Below, in pieces: positions 23,354 to 33,830 of a stretch of 64,000 bases of DNA. Origin of the DNA: Myxococcales bacterium (GTDB taxonomy: Bacteria; Myxococcota; UBA727; VGSZ01); contig JAHFED010000027.1 in NCBI GenBank assembly GCA_023248635.1, positions 3,319-67,318 on the forward strand. Reading direction: 5' to 3'. The notes under the pieces are model-generated. The model worked only from the letters and a program-made list of their open reading frames with translations, was not told the origin of the DNA and did not search any database. Each line of letters begins with the position of its first letter. Position 1 is the first letter of the stretch. The translations under genes and the position numbers were made by a program.

Positions 23354-24225
23354 CGTCGCGCTTCATCAAGGCCAGCAACGATCGCAAGGTCGAGCAGGGC
23401 GACGGCGTCGTCGACGTCTTCGTCTGGGACATCGACAAGACCTATCTCGACACCCGCTTCTCGTCGCTGCGCGGCTTGTTGGCCATCCCCTTCGAGCTCG
23501 CTGTCGACAAGCACGCCGTCGCGGGCACCGTGCCCCTGTTGCGGGCGCTGCGCACCGGACCCGAGCCGAGCGCGCCGCGCTTTTCGCCGCTCTATTTCGT
23601 GTCGGGTTCGCCGGCCCACCTGCGCGGCGTCGTCGAAAAAAAGATGACCCTCGACGGCGTGCAATTCGACGGCATCACTTTCAAGGATCAGCTCGGGCTG
23701 CTGCTGGCGGGCAGGCCGCAGGCCATCGCCGAACAGGTCGGTTACAAGCTCGGCGCCCTGCTGCTGCTGCGTTCCCAGCTGCCGGCGCGGGTGCGCTTCT
23801 GCTTGTTCGGTGACGACGTCGAAAAAGACATGCAGGCCTTCTTGCTCTTTGGGGCCGTGTGCGCCGGGCTCAGGGGTGCTGCCTTGCGCCAGGAGTTGCG
23901 GCGTGCGGGAGCCCACTGGCCCGAAGTGGACGCCGTCGTCGAAGCCGCCGCCGCTCTGGTGCCGGAATCAGATCCGGTCGAGCGTGTGTTCATCCACAGC
24001 GTGAAGGGCCGGCTCCTCGGGCGGGCGGACCTCGATGAGCGCGTCTGCGTCTGCCGCTCGTTCCTGCAGAGCGCTCTGGTGCTGCGCCAGCTGGGCAAGA
24101 TCGACGTCGGCGCACCCTCAAGGGTGAAGGATGATCTGCTGCGCCGGCGCTTCGCCCGAGAGGAGATCGCGGGGCTGATTGACGACGCCCGTGTGCGATT
24201 GGGTGTCGTCGACACCACCCTCTGA
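23350..24225 (+). CDS. HAD-like phosphatidate phosphatase, APP1/DUF2183 type
   Basis: About 291 residues from a GTG at 23350 overlapping the gpsA stop. HAD-like motifs are visible: VFVWDIDKTYLDTRF (the nucleophile DxDxT), FVSGSPAHLR (second motif) and FCLFGDDVEKDMQAF (GDD.E.D, as in the APP1 phosphatase catalytic domain). It would remove phosphate from phosphatidate or a similar lipid. With plsB-like and gpsA-like genes it completes a glycerol-3-phosphate to acylglycerol route. The C-terminal 90 residues (VFIHSVKGRLLGRADLDERV) are not recognised. Confidence 0.7.
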   Translation: MTSRFIKASNDRKVEQGDGVVDVFVWDIDKTYLDTRFSSLRGLLAIPFELAVDKHAVAGTVPLLRALRTGPEPSAPRFSPLYFVSGSPAHLRGVVEKKMTLDGVQFDGITFKDQLGLLLAGRPQAIAEQVGYKLGALLLLRSQLPARVRFCLFGDDVEKDMQAFLLFGAVCAGLRGAALRQELRRAGAHWPEVDAVVEAAAALVPESDPVERVFIHSVKGRLLGRADLDERVCVCRSFLQSALVLRQLGKIDVGAPSRVKDDLLRRRFAREEIAGLIDDARVRLGVVDTTL

Positions 24226-24356
24226 CTCCACCTGCCTACACGCCGCGTCGGCACACAGAAAAAAAAGTCCCTCGACGCGCGACCAACGGTGGGAATGGTT
24301 AGTGTTGATGCGGACGTCCCGAGCTCGGGAGCGTTGGTCGTGTGTGGAGGCTTCCG

Positions 24357-26186
<1,830 letters not shown>

Positions 26187-26213
26187 CCCTGGTTTCACCC
26201 TACAAAAGAGAAG

Positions 26214-26239
26214 CGGCGCCTGAGGGCGCCGTTTCCTTT
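26214..26239. terminator. Bidirectional terminator between the subtilase gene and tRNA-Ser
   Basis: CGGCGCC/GGCGCCG with a TGAG loop is followed by TTTCCTTT rightward; leftward the same stem is followed by CTTCTCTTTT. It can end both the rightward protease gene and the leftward tRNA. Confidence 0.7.
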
Positions 26240-26250
26240 CACTCTACTTT

Positions 26251-26340
26251 TGGCGGACCGAGAGGGATTCGAACCCTCGATAGAGTTTCCCCTATACAGG
26301 TTTAGCAAACCTGCGCCTTCAGCCACTCGGCCATCGATCC
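26251..26340 (-). tRNA. tRNA-Ser (anticodon GCU)
   Basis: Reading leftward the gene starts GGATCGATGGCCGAGTGG and ends CTCTCGGTCCGCCA. The acceptor stem pairs over seven positions with one G-T. The anticodon stem-loop CAGGT TTGCTAA ACCTG gives anticodon GCT; there is a long variable arm (type II) and the T-arm GAGGG TTCGAAT CCCTC. CCA is encoded. It is 90 nt, complete and isolated. Confidence 0.95.
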
Positions 26341-26394
26341 ACGACCTGAGTAGAGCTGTCGATTCGGTACCGCGGTCGTGGTGGAGCGTCAACA

Positions 26395-27225
26395 TTGAAG
26401 AAGCTCGTCCAGCTCCCCGTGTGGAGCGACAACTACGTCTACGTGCTCGAAAACGACGACGTCACGGGGGGCGCGGTCGTTGTCGTCGATCCCTGCGAAG
26501 CTGCCCCCGTGCTCGCGTGGCTCGAACACGCAGGCCGCGCCCTCGACGCCGTCTTGTGCACGCACCACCACCCCGATCACGTCGGCGGCAACCTCGAGCT
26601 GCACGAGCGCACGGGCTGCACGGTGGTGGGTCCCGAGCGCGACCGCGATCGCATCCCCGGCCTGACCCGCGGCGTCGACGTCGGCGCCGTCTTCGACGTC
26701 GGCGGCTTGGGCTTTCGCGTGCTTGATGTGGCAGCCCACACCCGCGGTCACATCGCCTTCGCCTTCGACGAGCGCATCGACGTCGTCGTGCGCCATGGAC
26801 ACGCCGGGCTTGCCAGCGTCGTTGCGCACCTGGCCCAGCGCCCGGCCCTCTTCGTGGGCGACAGCCTTTTTGGTGCCGGGTGTGGGCGGTTGTTCGAAGG
26901 GAGCGCCGAGGACCTGCACCGATCTCTCTCGACGCTGGCTGCCGAAGACGACGACGCCTTGGTCTGCTGTGCTCACGAGTACACCGCGGCCAACCTCGCC
27001 TTTGCCGTCAGCGTGGCACCCCACATTGCTGCGGTGGTCGCGCGGCGTGATGGCCTGCAGCAAGAGATGGGAAAGGCACGATCGTCGGTCCCTTCGATCC
27101 TCGGCGTCGAGAAGCAGACGAACCCCTTTTTGCTCGCCCTGCACCAACAGATCGGCCCGCAAACAGGCGACGTCGTGGCCCGTATTTTCGACCTGCGGCG
27201 CCAGAAGGATAGCTTTAGAGCATGA
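26395..27225 (+). CDS. gloB: Hydroxyacylglutathione hydrolase (glyoxalase II) family protein
   Basis: The 276-residue metallo-beta-lactamase-fold enzyme would hydrolyse S-D-lactoylglutathione or a related thioester in methylglyoxal detoxification. THHHPDH at about residue 58 is the glyoxalase II metal motif. Further ligands are in HTRGHIAF, FVGDSLFGAGCGRLFEG (the GDTLF..GCGR..EG signature) and CCAHEYTAANLAFA. The start is a TTG at 26395 (reading MKKLVQLPVWSDNYVYVLEN) with GGAG 9 nt upstream; no ATG fits. The stop overlaps the next gene as ATGA. Confidence 0.9.
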   Translation: MKKLVQLPVWSDNYVYVLENDDVTGGAVVVVDPCEAAPVLAWLEHAGRALDAVLCTHHHPDHVGGNLELHERTGCTVVGPERDRDRIPGLTRGVDVGAVFDVGGLGFRVLDVAAHTRGHIAFAFDERIDVVVRHGHAGLASVVAHLAQRPALFVGDSLFGAGCGRLFEGSAEDLHRSLSTLAAEDDDALVCCAHEYTAANLAFAVSVAPHIAAVVARRDGLQQEMGKARSSVPSILGVEKQTNPFLLALHQQIGPQTGDVVARIFDLRRQKDSFRA

Positions 27226-27590
27226 GCAAGAAGCGCATCCCCACCTTCGCCGCCTTCTGGCCTTTTTACCTCTCGCAGCACGCCGTGCCTCTCTGCCGCC
27301 ACCTCCACTTTGCGGGCACCGTCGCCATTCTCGCAAACGCCGTGTACGCCTTCGCAACGCTGCAGCCGCTGCTGCTTTTGCTCACCCCCGTCTTGGGCTA
27401 TGGCCCGGCCTGGATCGCGCATTTCATCGTTGAGAAGAACCGCCCAGCAACATTTACCTATCCTGTATGGTCACTGCTGGGGGACTTTAAGATGTTTGGG
27501 GGGATGTTGACCGGCAAGTATTGGAGGGGGACGCCGGTGCCGCCGATGACGGAGCAGGCTGCCGCCGACGCGCCGGTGTCAGCAGCGTAG
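27222..27590 (+). CDS. Mpo1-like (DUF962) membrane protein
   Basis: 122 residues. The start FAAFWPFYLSQHAVPLCRHL followed by HFAGT matches the DUF962/Mpo1 family (FW.FYL..H..P..R.LH..GT), with conserved His residues that would bind iron. Two hydrophobic segments cross the membrane (AILANAVYAFATLQPLLLLL and the following stretch), and HFIVEKNRPATF and PVWSLLGDFKM are also family motifs. Yeast Mpo1 is a dioxygenase in fatty-acid alpha-oxidation; the bacterial role is unknown. It is co-transcribed with the glyoxalase II gene. Confidence 0.85.
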   Translation: MSKKRIPTFAAFWPFYLSQHAVPLCRHLHFAGTVAILANAVYAFATLQPLLLLLTPVLGYGPAWIAHFIVEKNRPATFTYPVWSLLGDFKMFGGMLTGKYWRGTPVPPMTEQAAADAPVSAA

Positions 27591-27630
27591 GTGCGAGGAG
27601 GCCGATCCTGCCCCCGAAAATCGAAAGAGA

Positions 27631-27655
27631 AAAGCCGGCTTGCAGCCGGCTTTTT
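27631..27655. terminator. Bidirectional terminator
   Basis: AAAGCCGGCT TGC AGCCGGCTTT followed by T residues. It lies between the convergent Mpo1-like gene and the lipoprotein gene. Confidence 0.85.
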
Positions 27656-27676
27656 CCATCAGCTGAAAGGCGATGC

Positions 27677-29404
27677 TCAGGGACAGTTGGCCGCCGGCGA
27701 GCCCTCTTCGACCAGGCCCGGGGTGACCTCGAAGTCGGCGCTGCCTCGTGGGTTCACGCGCGTCACGTTGAAGGAGACGCTGACGATGCCGACGAGCTTG
27801 GTGAAGGTCTGACCGAGGGCGCGGCTGTCCTGACACTTGTTCGCCAGGTTGGTGCACACCTTGTCGGCGTTGTTGGGCACATGATCGGCAAACCAGAAGC
27901 CGCTGAATTCTTGATCGAGGTTGAAGCTGTCGCTGATCTCGACGTCGCCGGTGACCAGGAAGTTGCCGAAGTCCGCCGCCGTCCCCGTCGAGCCGTTCAC
28001 CTGGCTGTAGCAGGCGGTGGTGGTGACGACGTCGCGGAGCTCGACGAGCACGCCGTGCCAGTCCTCGATGGTGGCCGAAGGCGCGATGCCCTCGAGACCG
28101 GGGAAGTCACCATTGGCGATCTCGGGACGCCCACCCTTGAGCTCGGAGGGATCGAGCCCACCCGTTCCGAACAGAGCGGGCAGCGGCGGCGTCGTCGTGC
28201 TGATCTTCTTGAGACGCGAGGTGAAGCGCAGGGCCCGTTCACCAAAGCGTCCGGCGTTGTCTCCCGTGACCTCGACCACGTCACCGACCTCTGGCGCCGC
28301 CCCCGCCAAGAAGGCGTGGTTGTCGTCTTGGTCAAAGGTGTAGCCATCGAGGGAGACGACGCTGATGGGATCTTCGGGGCTGATGGTGACCAGGATGCCG
28401 GAGTTGCGGTTGAGGCGGCCCGCGCCGTCGACGTTGGCGGGATCGGCGATGTAGAAACCAAAGAGCGCCCCGCGTTCGTCGTCGTCGAAGAGGAAATCGG
28501 GAGCCGCGGTGACGACGCCGCTGACGGCGACGACGCACTGGTTGAAGTCGGCGTTGTCGGCGCAGCGGGTCACGGTGCCGTCGTTGAGCTGGGTGACCGT
28601 CGAGGTCGGGCTGCCTTCGCTGACGACGTCGCTGGCCTGGCGCGGCTGCACTTCGAAGCCCTCGCCGTCGAAGATGTCGAAGCGCACCACGCCCGTGATC
28701 GAGGTGAAGGTCTCGCCGGCGATCGCCGGGTAATCGAAGATCGCCGTAGCGACGTTGATGCCGCCGGTGAGCGTAAAGGCGAACTGGCCCGTGCTCGCGG
28801 CCTCGACGTCGTTGAGGGTGACGAGCACGCCTTCATAATCCTCGGCGCTGCTGCTCGAGAGATCAGCCTCCGTGACGACGAGGGGCAGCAGGGGCGTGTT
28901 GCCGCCGTCTTTGGTCAGGGTCTGGGCGTCGATGCGCGTCTCGGTGCCGCCGCTGTCGGCGAGGCTGAACTCCGAGACCTGGCCGGTCACGGTGACGACG
29001 TCGCCGATGGCGATGTCGGTGGGCAGGCCAGCGTCGGCGAACCAGGTGACGAGCACGCCCCCGCGCTTGTCGTTGGGGTTGTCGGCGACGTAGAGGTTGA
29101 AGCGGCTCGGCACGCCGGCTTCGAAGGACGAACCAAAGGCCGGGCTGGTGGCGATGACGCCGGGGAGAGTCACCAGGGCGCCTTCGGCGACGGCGTTGGC
29201 GCTGGCGCTGTCTTGCACGTCGCACACCGAGTTGGCGCCAGCGACGACGGGGCAGTCGCCGTCGCCCGGGGGCTCGACTTCGCCCTCGCCTTCGCCCTCA
29301 CCTTCGCCGAGCAGTCCTCCGTCTTCGGGGACAGGGCAGGCGGCCACGAAGCACAGTCCCAACCAGGCGAGAGAACCGAGCGCCAGCGTCGACGAACGCA
29401 ACAT
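27677..29404 (-). CDS. Secreted lipoprotein with repeated OB-fold-like segments and a Gly-Glu tract
   Basis: 575 residues. The signal peptide MLRSSTLALGSLAWLGLCFV ends with Ala-Ala-Cys, a lipobox, followed by PVPEDGGLL and a GEGEGEGEGE spacer. The mature part repeats a pattern of GDVVTVTGQV and GDVVEVTGDN strands with VLVTLNDVEA and VLVELRDVVT. These resemble the OB-fold-like domains found N-terminal to secreted nucleases (ExeM/NucH type), but no nuclease domain is present. ATG 29404 has AGGAGC upstream, and that leader is a copy of the palindromic repeat at 12934. Function unknown; it probably binds a surface or polymer. Confidence 0.75.
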   Translation of the reverse strand: MLRSSTLALGSLAWLGLCFVAACPVPEDGGLLGEGEGEGEGEVEPPGDGDCPVVAGANSVCDVQDSASANAVAEGALVTLPGVIATSPAFGSSFEAGVPSRFNLYVADNPNDKRGGVLVTWFADAGLPTDIAIGDVVTVTGQVSEFSLADSGGTETRIDAQTLTKDGGNTPLLPLVVTEADLSSSSAEDYEGVLVTLNDVEAASTGQFAFTLTGGINVATAIFDYPAIAGETFTSITGVVRFDIFDGEGFEVQPRQASDVVSEGSPTSTVTQLNDGTVTRCADNADFNQCVVAVSGVVTAAPDFLFDDDERGALFGFYIADPANVDGAGRLNRNSGILVTISPEDPISVVSLDGYTFDQDDNHAFLAGAAPEVGDVVEVTGDNAGRFGERALRFTSRLKKISTTTPPLPALFGTGGLDPSELKGGRPEIANGDFPGLEGIAPSATIEDWHGVLVELRDVVTTTACYSQVNGSTGTAADFGNFLVTGDVEISDSFNLDQEFSGFWFADHVPNNADKVCTNLANKCQDSRALGQTFTKLVGIVSVSFNVTRVNPRGSADFEVTPGLVEEGSPAANCP

Positions 29405-29417
29405 GAAGTGCTCCTGC

Positions 29418-29441
29418 TTTGAGCCGTTGGCACGGCGCAAA
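29418..29441. repeat. Single copy of the 24-bp palindromic element in a lipoprotein leader
   Basis: Read leftward it is TTTGCGCCGTGCCAACGGCTCAAA followed by GCAGGAGCAC, against TTTGCGCC..GGCGCAAA plus GCAGGAAGCAC in the array at 12934-13139. The trailing AGGAG serves as the Shine-Dalgarno of the lipoprotein gene starting at 29404. Confidence 0.75.
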
Positions 29442-29516
29442 GGCCTCGAGATTTGCTTCGGTGTCGCACACCGATGAGCGATTGCAAGGCACCCGCTCGC
29501 GGATCACACCTCGCCC

Positions 29517-30185
29517 GTGACCTGGCCCGCGGACCTCGTCGATGCCCTCTTGCCCGCGCGCTGCCTGGCGTGCGGTGAATCATCGTCGACGTCGACGAAC
29601 CCGCGTCGCTCCTTTTGCGCGACCTGCGACGAACAACTGGAGCCGTCGTCGACGTCGCCGTCTGCCTTTCTCTATGTCGGACCTCTCGCCACGGTCATCC
29701 GCCGCGCGAAGTACGGGCGCGACGTCGCCGTGGCCCGCGGCTTGGCGCGCTGGTGGCATCAGCGGATCGTCGTCGACGCGACGGCCTCTCCTGCTGCGGT
29801 CGTCGCTGACGCTGTGACCTTCGTGCCCGCGCATTGGACCCGCCGCTTGCGACGTGGCTTCGATCTGCCGGCCCTGCTGGCGTCGTCGTTGGCCTTGCCG
29901 TCTGTGCCGCTGGTCGATCTCCTGGTCGCCCGCCGCCGCGATCCTCGTTTGGCCGAAGCCGCGAGCAAAGAAGAGCGTGCGTCGATCGTCGCTGGACGCT
30001 TCGAGCTGCGCGCGCCCGAGACCATCGCGGCCTTGGCGGAGAAGCGCGTCTTCGTCGTCGACGACGTCCGTACCACCGGCGCGACGCTCAACGAGGCCTG
30101 TCGCGTGCTCGAACGAGGCGGCGTGATCCCCGTTCCCATGCCCCTGGCGATCACGCCCCTCGTCAACGCGCCCCTCAAGGAATGA
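29517..30185 (+). CDS. ComF-family phosphoribosyltransferase
   Basis: 222 residues. The N-terminal Zn-ribbon (LLPARCLACG and FCATCDEQL) and the C-terminal phosphoribosyltransferase signature VFVVDDVRTTGATLNEACRV define ComF, with RRLRRGFDLPALLASSLA in between. In naturally competent bacteria ComF acts in DNA uptake; elsewhere the role is unclear. The start is a GTG at 29517. The 3' end overlaps the convergent vWA gene by 11 bp. Confidence 0.88.
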   Translation: MTWPADLVDALLPARCLACGESSSTSTNPRRSFCATCDEQLEPSSTSPSAFLYVGPLATVIRRAKYGRDVAVARGLARWWHQRIVVDATASPAAVVADAVTFVPAHWTRRLRRGFDLPALLASSLALPSVPLVDLLVARRRDPRLAEAASKEERASIVAGRFELRAPETIAALAEKRVFVVDDVRTTGATLNEACRVLERGGVIPVPMPLAITPLVNAPLKE

Positions 30186-30969
30186 AGAAGCCCGCGTTGG
30201 GTCCGGGTTGGATGCGACCCTGGCTGGCGCGGATGGCCGACTTGCTGACCATGGCAAAGGCAGCCCGCAACGCCGTCGTCGTCGTGTCCTTTTGCACCAA
30301 GATGGAGCCGTCGTTGAAGCCCATGGCCTTGGCTACCTTGGTGAAGTCCACGTCTTTGCCGACGCCGACGAAGCCCAGGTGGAACTGCTCGCTCTTGAGC
30401 AGATCTTCCGAGAGCTTCTTGCAGACCCGCGCCGGACGCTTGCTGCCGCAGTCTTCGCCATCGGTGATGACGACGATGATCGAGCGCACCGGTGTGCCGG
30501 CGTCGCGCAAGGTCTGGGCGTAGGCGACGTTGGCGCCGGCGGCGTCGCAGTAGGTGTCGTAGAGGTGGGTGCTGCCAGCGGGTCGGTAGTTTTTGTCGTC
30601 GAGCCGCAGCGCATCGTCGACGGGGATGTAGCTGTGCAGCACCGTGGCGTCGCCGGCGAAGGTCCACAGTGCCGAGAGCACGGCGTCTTTCTCTTTGCTG
30701 CCAGCGAAGGCATCGAGCAGCAGGTTCTGGCCGAGGATCACCGATTTCGTGAGCCGGGCCTCGGAGATCGAGCTGCTGCGATCGATGAGCACGGTGACCA
30801 GGGTGACCTCGCTGGCCTGGATGTCGTCGACGTGGCGGCCATTGGCCCCGGCAATCAGCATGGGTCCCAGATCGCCGGCGAGCAGGGTCTGCGACTGGGC
30901 GCTGAGGGTGCCGCTAAGGGCCGCGCGCGCGAAGAGATTCTGCACGGTGGGAGCGGTGAGCGTGGGCAT
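30175..30969 (-). CDS. vWA-domain protein (TerY-like)
   Basis: 264 residues, with no signal peptide, so cytoplasmic. The vWA domain starts near residue 55 with the MIDAS motif LIDRSSSISE (D63, S65, S67), and continues with ALWTFAGDA, GSTHLYDTYC (Thr of MIDAS) and IIVVITDGEDCGSK. TerY-type vWA proteins act with a PP2C phosphatase and a kinase in TerY-P modules. Here those partners lie in the same operon upstream, with the cysteine hydrolase 42 bp before it. AAAGGA precedes ATG 30969. Confidence 0.85.
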   Translation of the reverse strand: MPTLTAPTVQNLFARAALSGTLSAQSQTLLAGDLGPMLIAGANGRHVDDIQASEVTLVTVLIDRSSSISEARLTKSVILGQNLLLDAFAGSKEKDAVLSALWTFAGDATVLHSYIPVDDALRLDDKNYRPAGSTHLYDTYCDAAGANVAYAQTLRDAGTPVRSIIVVITDGEDCGSKRPARVCKKLSEDLLKSEQFHLGFVGVGKDVDFTKVAKAMGFNDGSILVQKDTTTTALRAAFAMVSKSAIRASQGRIQPGPNAGFFIP

Positions 30970-31011
30970 GGGCGTGTCCTTTGTTCGTGGTGGCGATGGT
31001 TCGAGGCGAGC

Positions 31012-31977
31012 TCAGATGGCGTCGTTGGTGGTGACGACGTGCATGCCGATCTTCTTGAAGTGGGCGATGCCCTCGTCGGCGAGGCGGGGAAAGTCGAGGG
31101 TCGGCGGCAGCGGTGAGATGGGCGGCGCCGGCACCGGGCTCATGCAGTCCTCGAGGATGTAGATCTTGTCGACCAACGAGGGGTCGGTCTTCATGATGTG
31201 CTCTTCGATGTCCTTCAACGTTGACAGCACGCAGTGCGACTTCGCCTGACCAAAGACGTAGACGCGATCGTAGGAGGCCAGCATGTGGAAGAACGCAGCG
31301 TTGAAGGTGCCGACGGCAGCGCCTCCGAGCTCCTTCACCTCGGGTGAGAGCACCGAGTAGTTCTCGGTCATGGCGTGGGTGCCCTTGGTCTCGAAGTGGG
31401 TCTGGCTCTTGCGCACCAAGGCGTGAAAGAGCGCGCATTCCATCAACGCCGGCACCAGCGCGTGGCTCAGGCCGCCCAGCAAGGTGTGGTAGGGCCAGAT
31501 CGTCAACACATATTTGCCAGACGATTCGAGTTTTCTGGTGTATTCGAGACATTCGCGAGGATGGGCGATGGGAGTCCACTTTCCGCTGCGAACGTCTTCG
31601 TAAAAGACCGGCGTCAACGGAGCGGGGTGATTGCCTTTCTCATCGACCCAGAACGCGGGGTGAAAGATCTGGAACGTGCGGTGTGTATCCAATGAAAAGC
31701 ACATGCCCGTGATGCGGTCCATGTGGCGGTAGAGCCAGTCGATGGTGCGGCGGGTGTCGTCGATGGCGCCGGGAACGAAGAGCGAAGCCCCCGGCGTGCA
31801 AAAGCCGACCTGGCAATCGATGCCGAAGGCCGCGATGCGCAGGGTGTCCTTCGACGACGGCGCGATGCCGAACTTCTCCCGATAGGCGCGCGCCTCATCG
31901 GCGACGACGGCGGCACGTTCGATCCACAGTTGGTCGATGGTGGTCGGGTCGTAAAACGCGGGGCGGGGCAGAGTCAT
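31012..31977 (-). CDS. Nicotinamidase/isochorismatase-like cysteine hydrolase
   Basis: 321 residues, longer than simple nicotinamidases (about 210). The fold is shown by RIAAFGIDCQVGFCTPGASL (catalytic Asp 54), GMCFSLDTHRTFQIFHPAFW (D97, H99 and H106 like the metal site of nicotinamidases) and VYVFGQAKSHCVLSTLKDIE (nucleophile Cys 249). The substrate may be nicotinamide or another amide; the metal-site pattern favours nicotinamide. ATG 31977 overlaps the kinase stop as ATGA and has AGGAG upstream, so it is translationally coupled to the signalling module. Confidence 0.8.
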   Translation of the reverse strand: MTLPRPAFYDPTTIDQLWIERAAVVADEARAYREKFGIAPSSKDTLRIAAFGIDCQVGFCTPGASLFVPGAIDDTRRTIDWLYRHMDRITGMCFSLDTHRTFQIFHPAFWVDEKGNHPAPLTPVFYEDVRSGKWTPIAHPRECLEYTRKLESSGKYVLTIWPYHTLLGGLSHALVPALMECALFHALVRKSQTHFETKGTHAMTENYSVLSPEVKELGGAAVGTFNAAFFHMLASYDRVYVFGQAKSHCVLSTLKDIEEHIMKTDPSLVDKIYILEDCMSPVPAPPISPLPPTLDFPRLADEGIAHFKKIGMHVVTTNDAI

Positions 31978-33830
31978 GGCGTGCTCCTGTTCGGTGTGGT
32001 GGGCGCGCTCGTCGCGGCTCGACGACGGAGCAGGTGGATGGCCGCGTCGGAGACGACGAAGATGTCGCCGCCGGAGCCGCGGAGAAGATCGACGCTGTCG
32101 TCGACGCCGTGGGGAATGACGCTGGCTGCCGTGTCTGGAAAACGCGCGCGCTCGCTGAAGTCTTTGGCGTCGACCAGGAGCAGCCCCGTCGCCGACGTCG
32201 ACAACAGGTGCGCGCCGCTCAAGATCTTGCCGCGGATGTTGCCGAGGACGGGCTGGTCGTCGGGCCGGCCCTCGAGATGGGCGAGCACTCCCTTGGCGCG
32301 TGAGAGCAGCGTCAGCCGATGCAGACGCACGCCTTGGTGATCGAGGGCGATGCCGACCAGCACGCGGTCGCCGTCGTTGACGACGTGGAGATCGACGATG
32401 CGACCGGGCATCGCCGGCAGGGCGTGATCGACGGGCGCGTGCCCTGGACGACACCACAGCAGGCGCGCGACGTTGCCCGCGCGCCACAAGGCCACACAGC
32501 CGTCGTCGACGGGAAAGAGCCAGGTGCGACCCGTCAGCGCCTTGCCGACGACGACGCCACTTTCGTGGTGGAGGATGGTGTCGCCGTGCAAGCGGAAGAG
32601 GCCAGCAGCAGACGCGGCCCAAGCAACCGCGCCCAACACGGTCCCGGTCGAGGTGCGTTCGACGACGCTGCCGTTGGCGTCGAGGCAGACCAGCTCGCAG
32701 TGGTTGTCGTTGGGCGGGGCGGCGATCCAGGTCAACCGGCCGGCAAAACCGAAGGACAACCCAAAGTGGTGGCCCTGCAGGACGACGTCGCCGTTTTCCC
32801 TCACCACTTTTGCAGCGTCACCGGCCCCGATCTCGACGAGGAAACGCAAGACGCCGCCTTCGCTCACTGCGGCGTTTACGGTGCCAGCGCGGGTCATTTG
32901 CTCGAAGGAAACGCTGCCGTGCACACAGACTGCGGGCACGGCGATCTTCACCCGGCAGGCCGGACAGGATCGTTGGGCGTGCTCGATTCCGCAGGCGCAG
33001 CGCACGAATTTGACGTCAAGGAGCTGGGGATCGAGCGCTCCGCGCGTGCCGTCGTCGAAGCAGCTGGCGAGATCAGCGCGCAGCGCGTCGGGCAGTGCGT
33101 CGGTGCGCAGGGCCATGCGAGGCAGAACGACGTCGGCGCGCAGGGCGCTGTGTCGCGCTTCGGCGCGCCTCAAGAGCGTAGGCAATTTCGAATGGGTGCC
33201 GCCGTAGGGGTGCACGCAGCACAGCGACTGAAAGAGCAACACCCGCAGCGCGTAGTGGTCGCTGCCCACCGAGAAGCAAGGGGCGTTGGTGAGGTTCACG
33301 CCGTACAAGAGGGGATCGAGGAAACGCTCGTGAGCGACGGGGCAGGGCAAGGCACCGATCTGCATCGAGTCGGCGTCGATGAAGAAGGGCAGGCCAGCAC
33401 CGCCGTCGGCGAGGATGATGTTGCCGTCGTTGAGATCGCCCACGACGACCGAGCGCGCGTGCAAGGCAGCCAGGGACTCGAGCAACTGCCGGAAGATCGC
33501 GAGCACGCGATTGGCGTTCACCGCCTGGGCGCGCAGCTGGGGACGCTGAAGGCGCGCGATGTCGATGGCGCCAACAATGCGGCGCATGCGGTAGCCGACG
33601 ACGTTGCCCTTGTCGTCAAGCGCGAGAGCTTGCGGGGTGATGAAGGCCGCCGGCAACCCCGTTGGAAACGCGCAGAGCTTTCGTCGGCGCAGGGCCACCA
33701 GCGGGGCAGGAGCACCGTCGTGAAAGACTTTGACGACGTCGTTTTGGCCGCAGGCGTAGACCCGCGCTTCGCCGCCTTCGCCGACGAGATCCCTGTCGTG
33801 GAGCACAAAGGCTTGGCCGTCGAGATTCAC
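31974..33830 (-). CDS. Atypical protein kinase with Zn-ribbon and C-terminal beta-propeller-like region
   Basis: About 618 residues from a GTG at 33830 overlapping the phosphatase stop (GTGA); the frame remains open upstream but reads as Arg-rich shadow. The kinase domain has a Gly loop GEGGEARVY at 17-25, Lys 34 in VVKVFHDG, a catalytic loop VGDLNDGN at 130-137 (Asp 132, Asn 137) and DADS at 152-155 in place of DFG. These are features of the kinases found in TerY-P modules. A Zn-ribbon follows (C278, C280, C289, C292). The C-terminal 300 residues repeat short strand blocks like a propeller. All catalytic residues appear present. Confidence 0.75.
   Translation of the reverse strand: MNLDGQAFVLHDRDLVGEGGEARVYACGQNDVVKVFHDGAPAPLVALRRRKLCAFPTGLPAAFITPQALALDDKGNVVGYRMRRIVGAIDIARLQRPQLRAQAVNANRVLAIFRQLLESLAALHARSVVVGDLNDGNIILADGGAGLPFFIDADSMQIGALPCPVAHERFLDPLLYGVNLTNAPCFSVGSDHYALRVLLFQSLCCVHPYGGTHSKLPTLLRRAEARHSALRADVVLPRMALRTDALPDALRADLASCFDDGTRGALDPQLLDVKFVRCACGIEHAQRSCPACRVKIAVPAVCVHGSVSFEQMTRAGTVNAAVSEGGVLRFLVEIGAGDAAKVVRENGDVVLQGHHFGLSFGFAGRLTWIAAPPNDNHCELVCLDANGSVVERTSTGTVLGAVAWAASAAGLFRLHGDTILHHESGVVVGKALTGRTWLFPVDDGCVALWRAGNVARLLWCRPGHAPVDHALPAMPGRIVDLHVVNDGDRVLVGIALDHQGVRLHRLTLLSRAKGVLAHLEGRPDDQPVLGNIRGKILSGAHLLSTSATGLLLVDAKDFSERARFPDTAASVIPHGVDDSVDLLRGSGGDIFVVSDAAIHLLRRRAATSAPTTPNRSTP

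Noticed and set aside
26250-26726. Rightward frame starting ADREGFEPSIEFPLYRFSKP
   Set aside because: It is antisense to tRNA-Ser and then runs out of frame through the glyoxalase II gene.
27521-29422. 633-residue rightward frame
   Set aside because: It is the antisense shadow of the lipoprotein, whose lipobox and ribosome-binding site fix the leftward frame.
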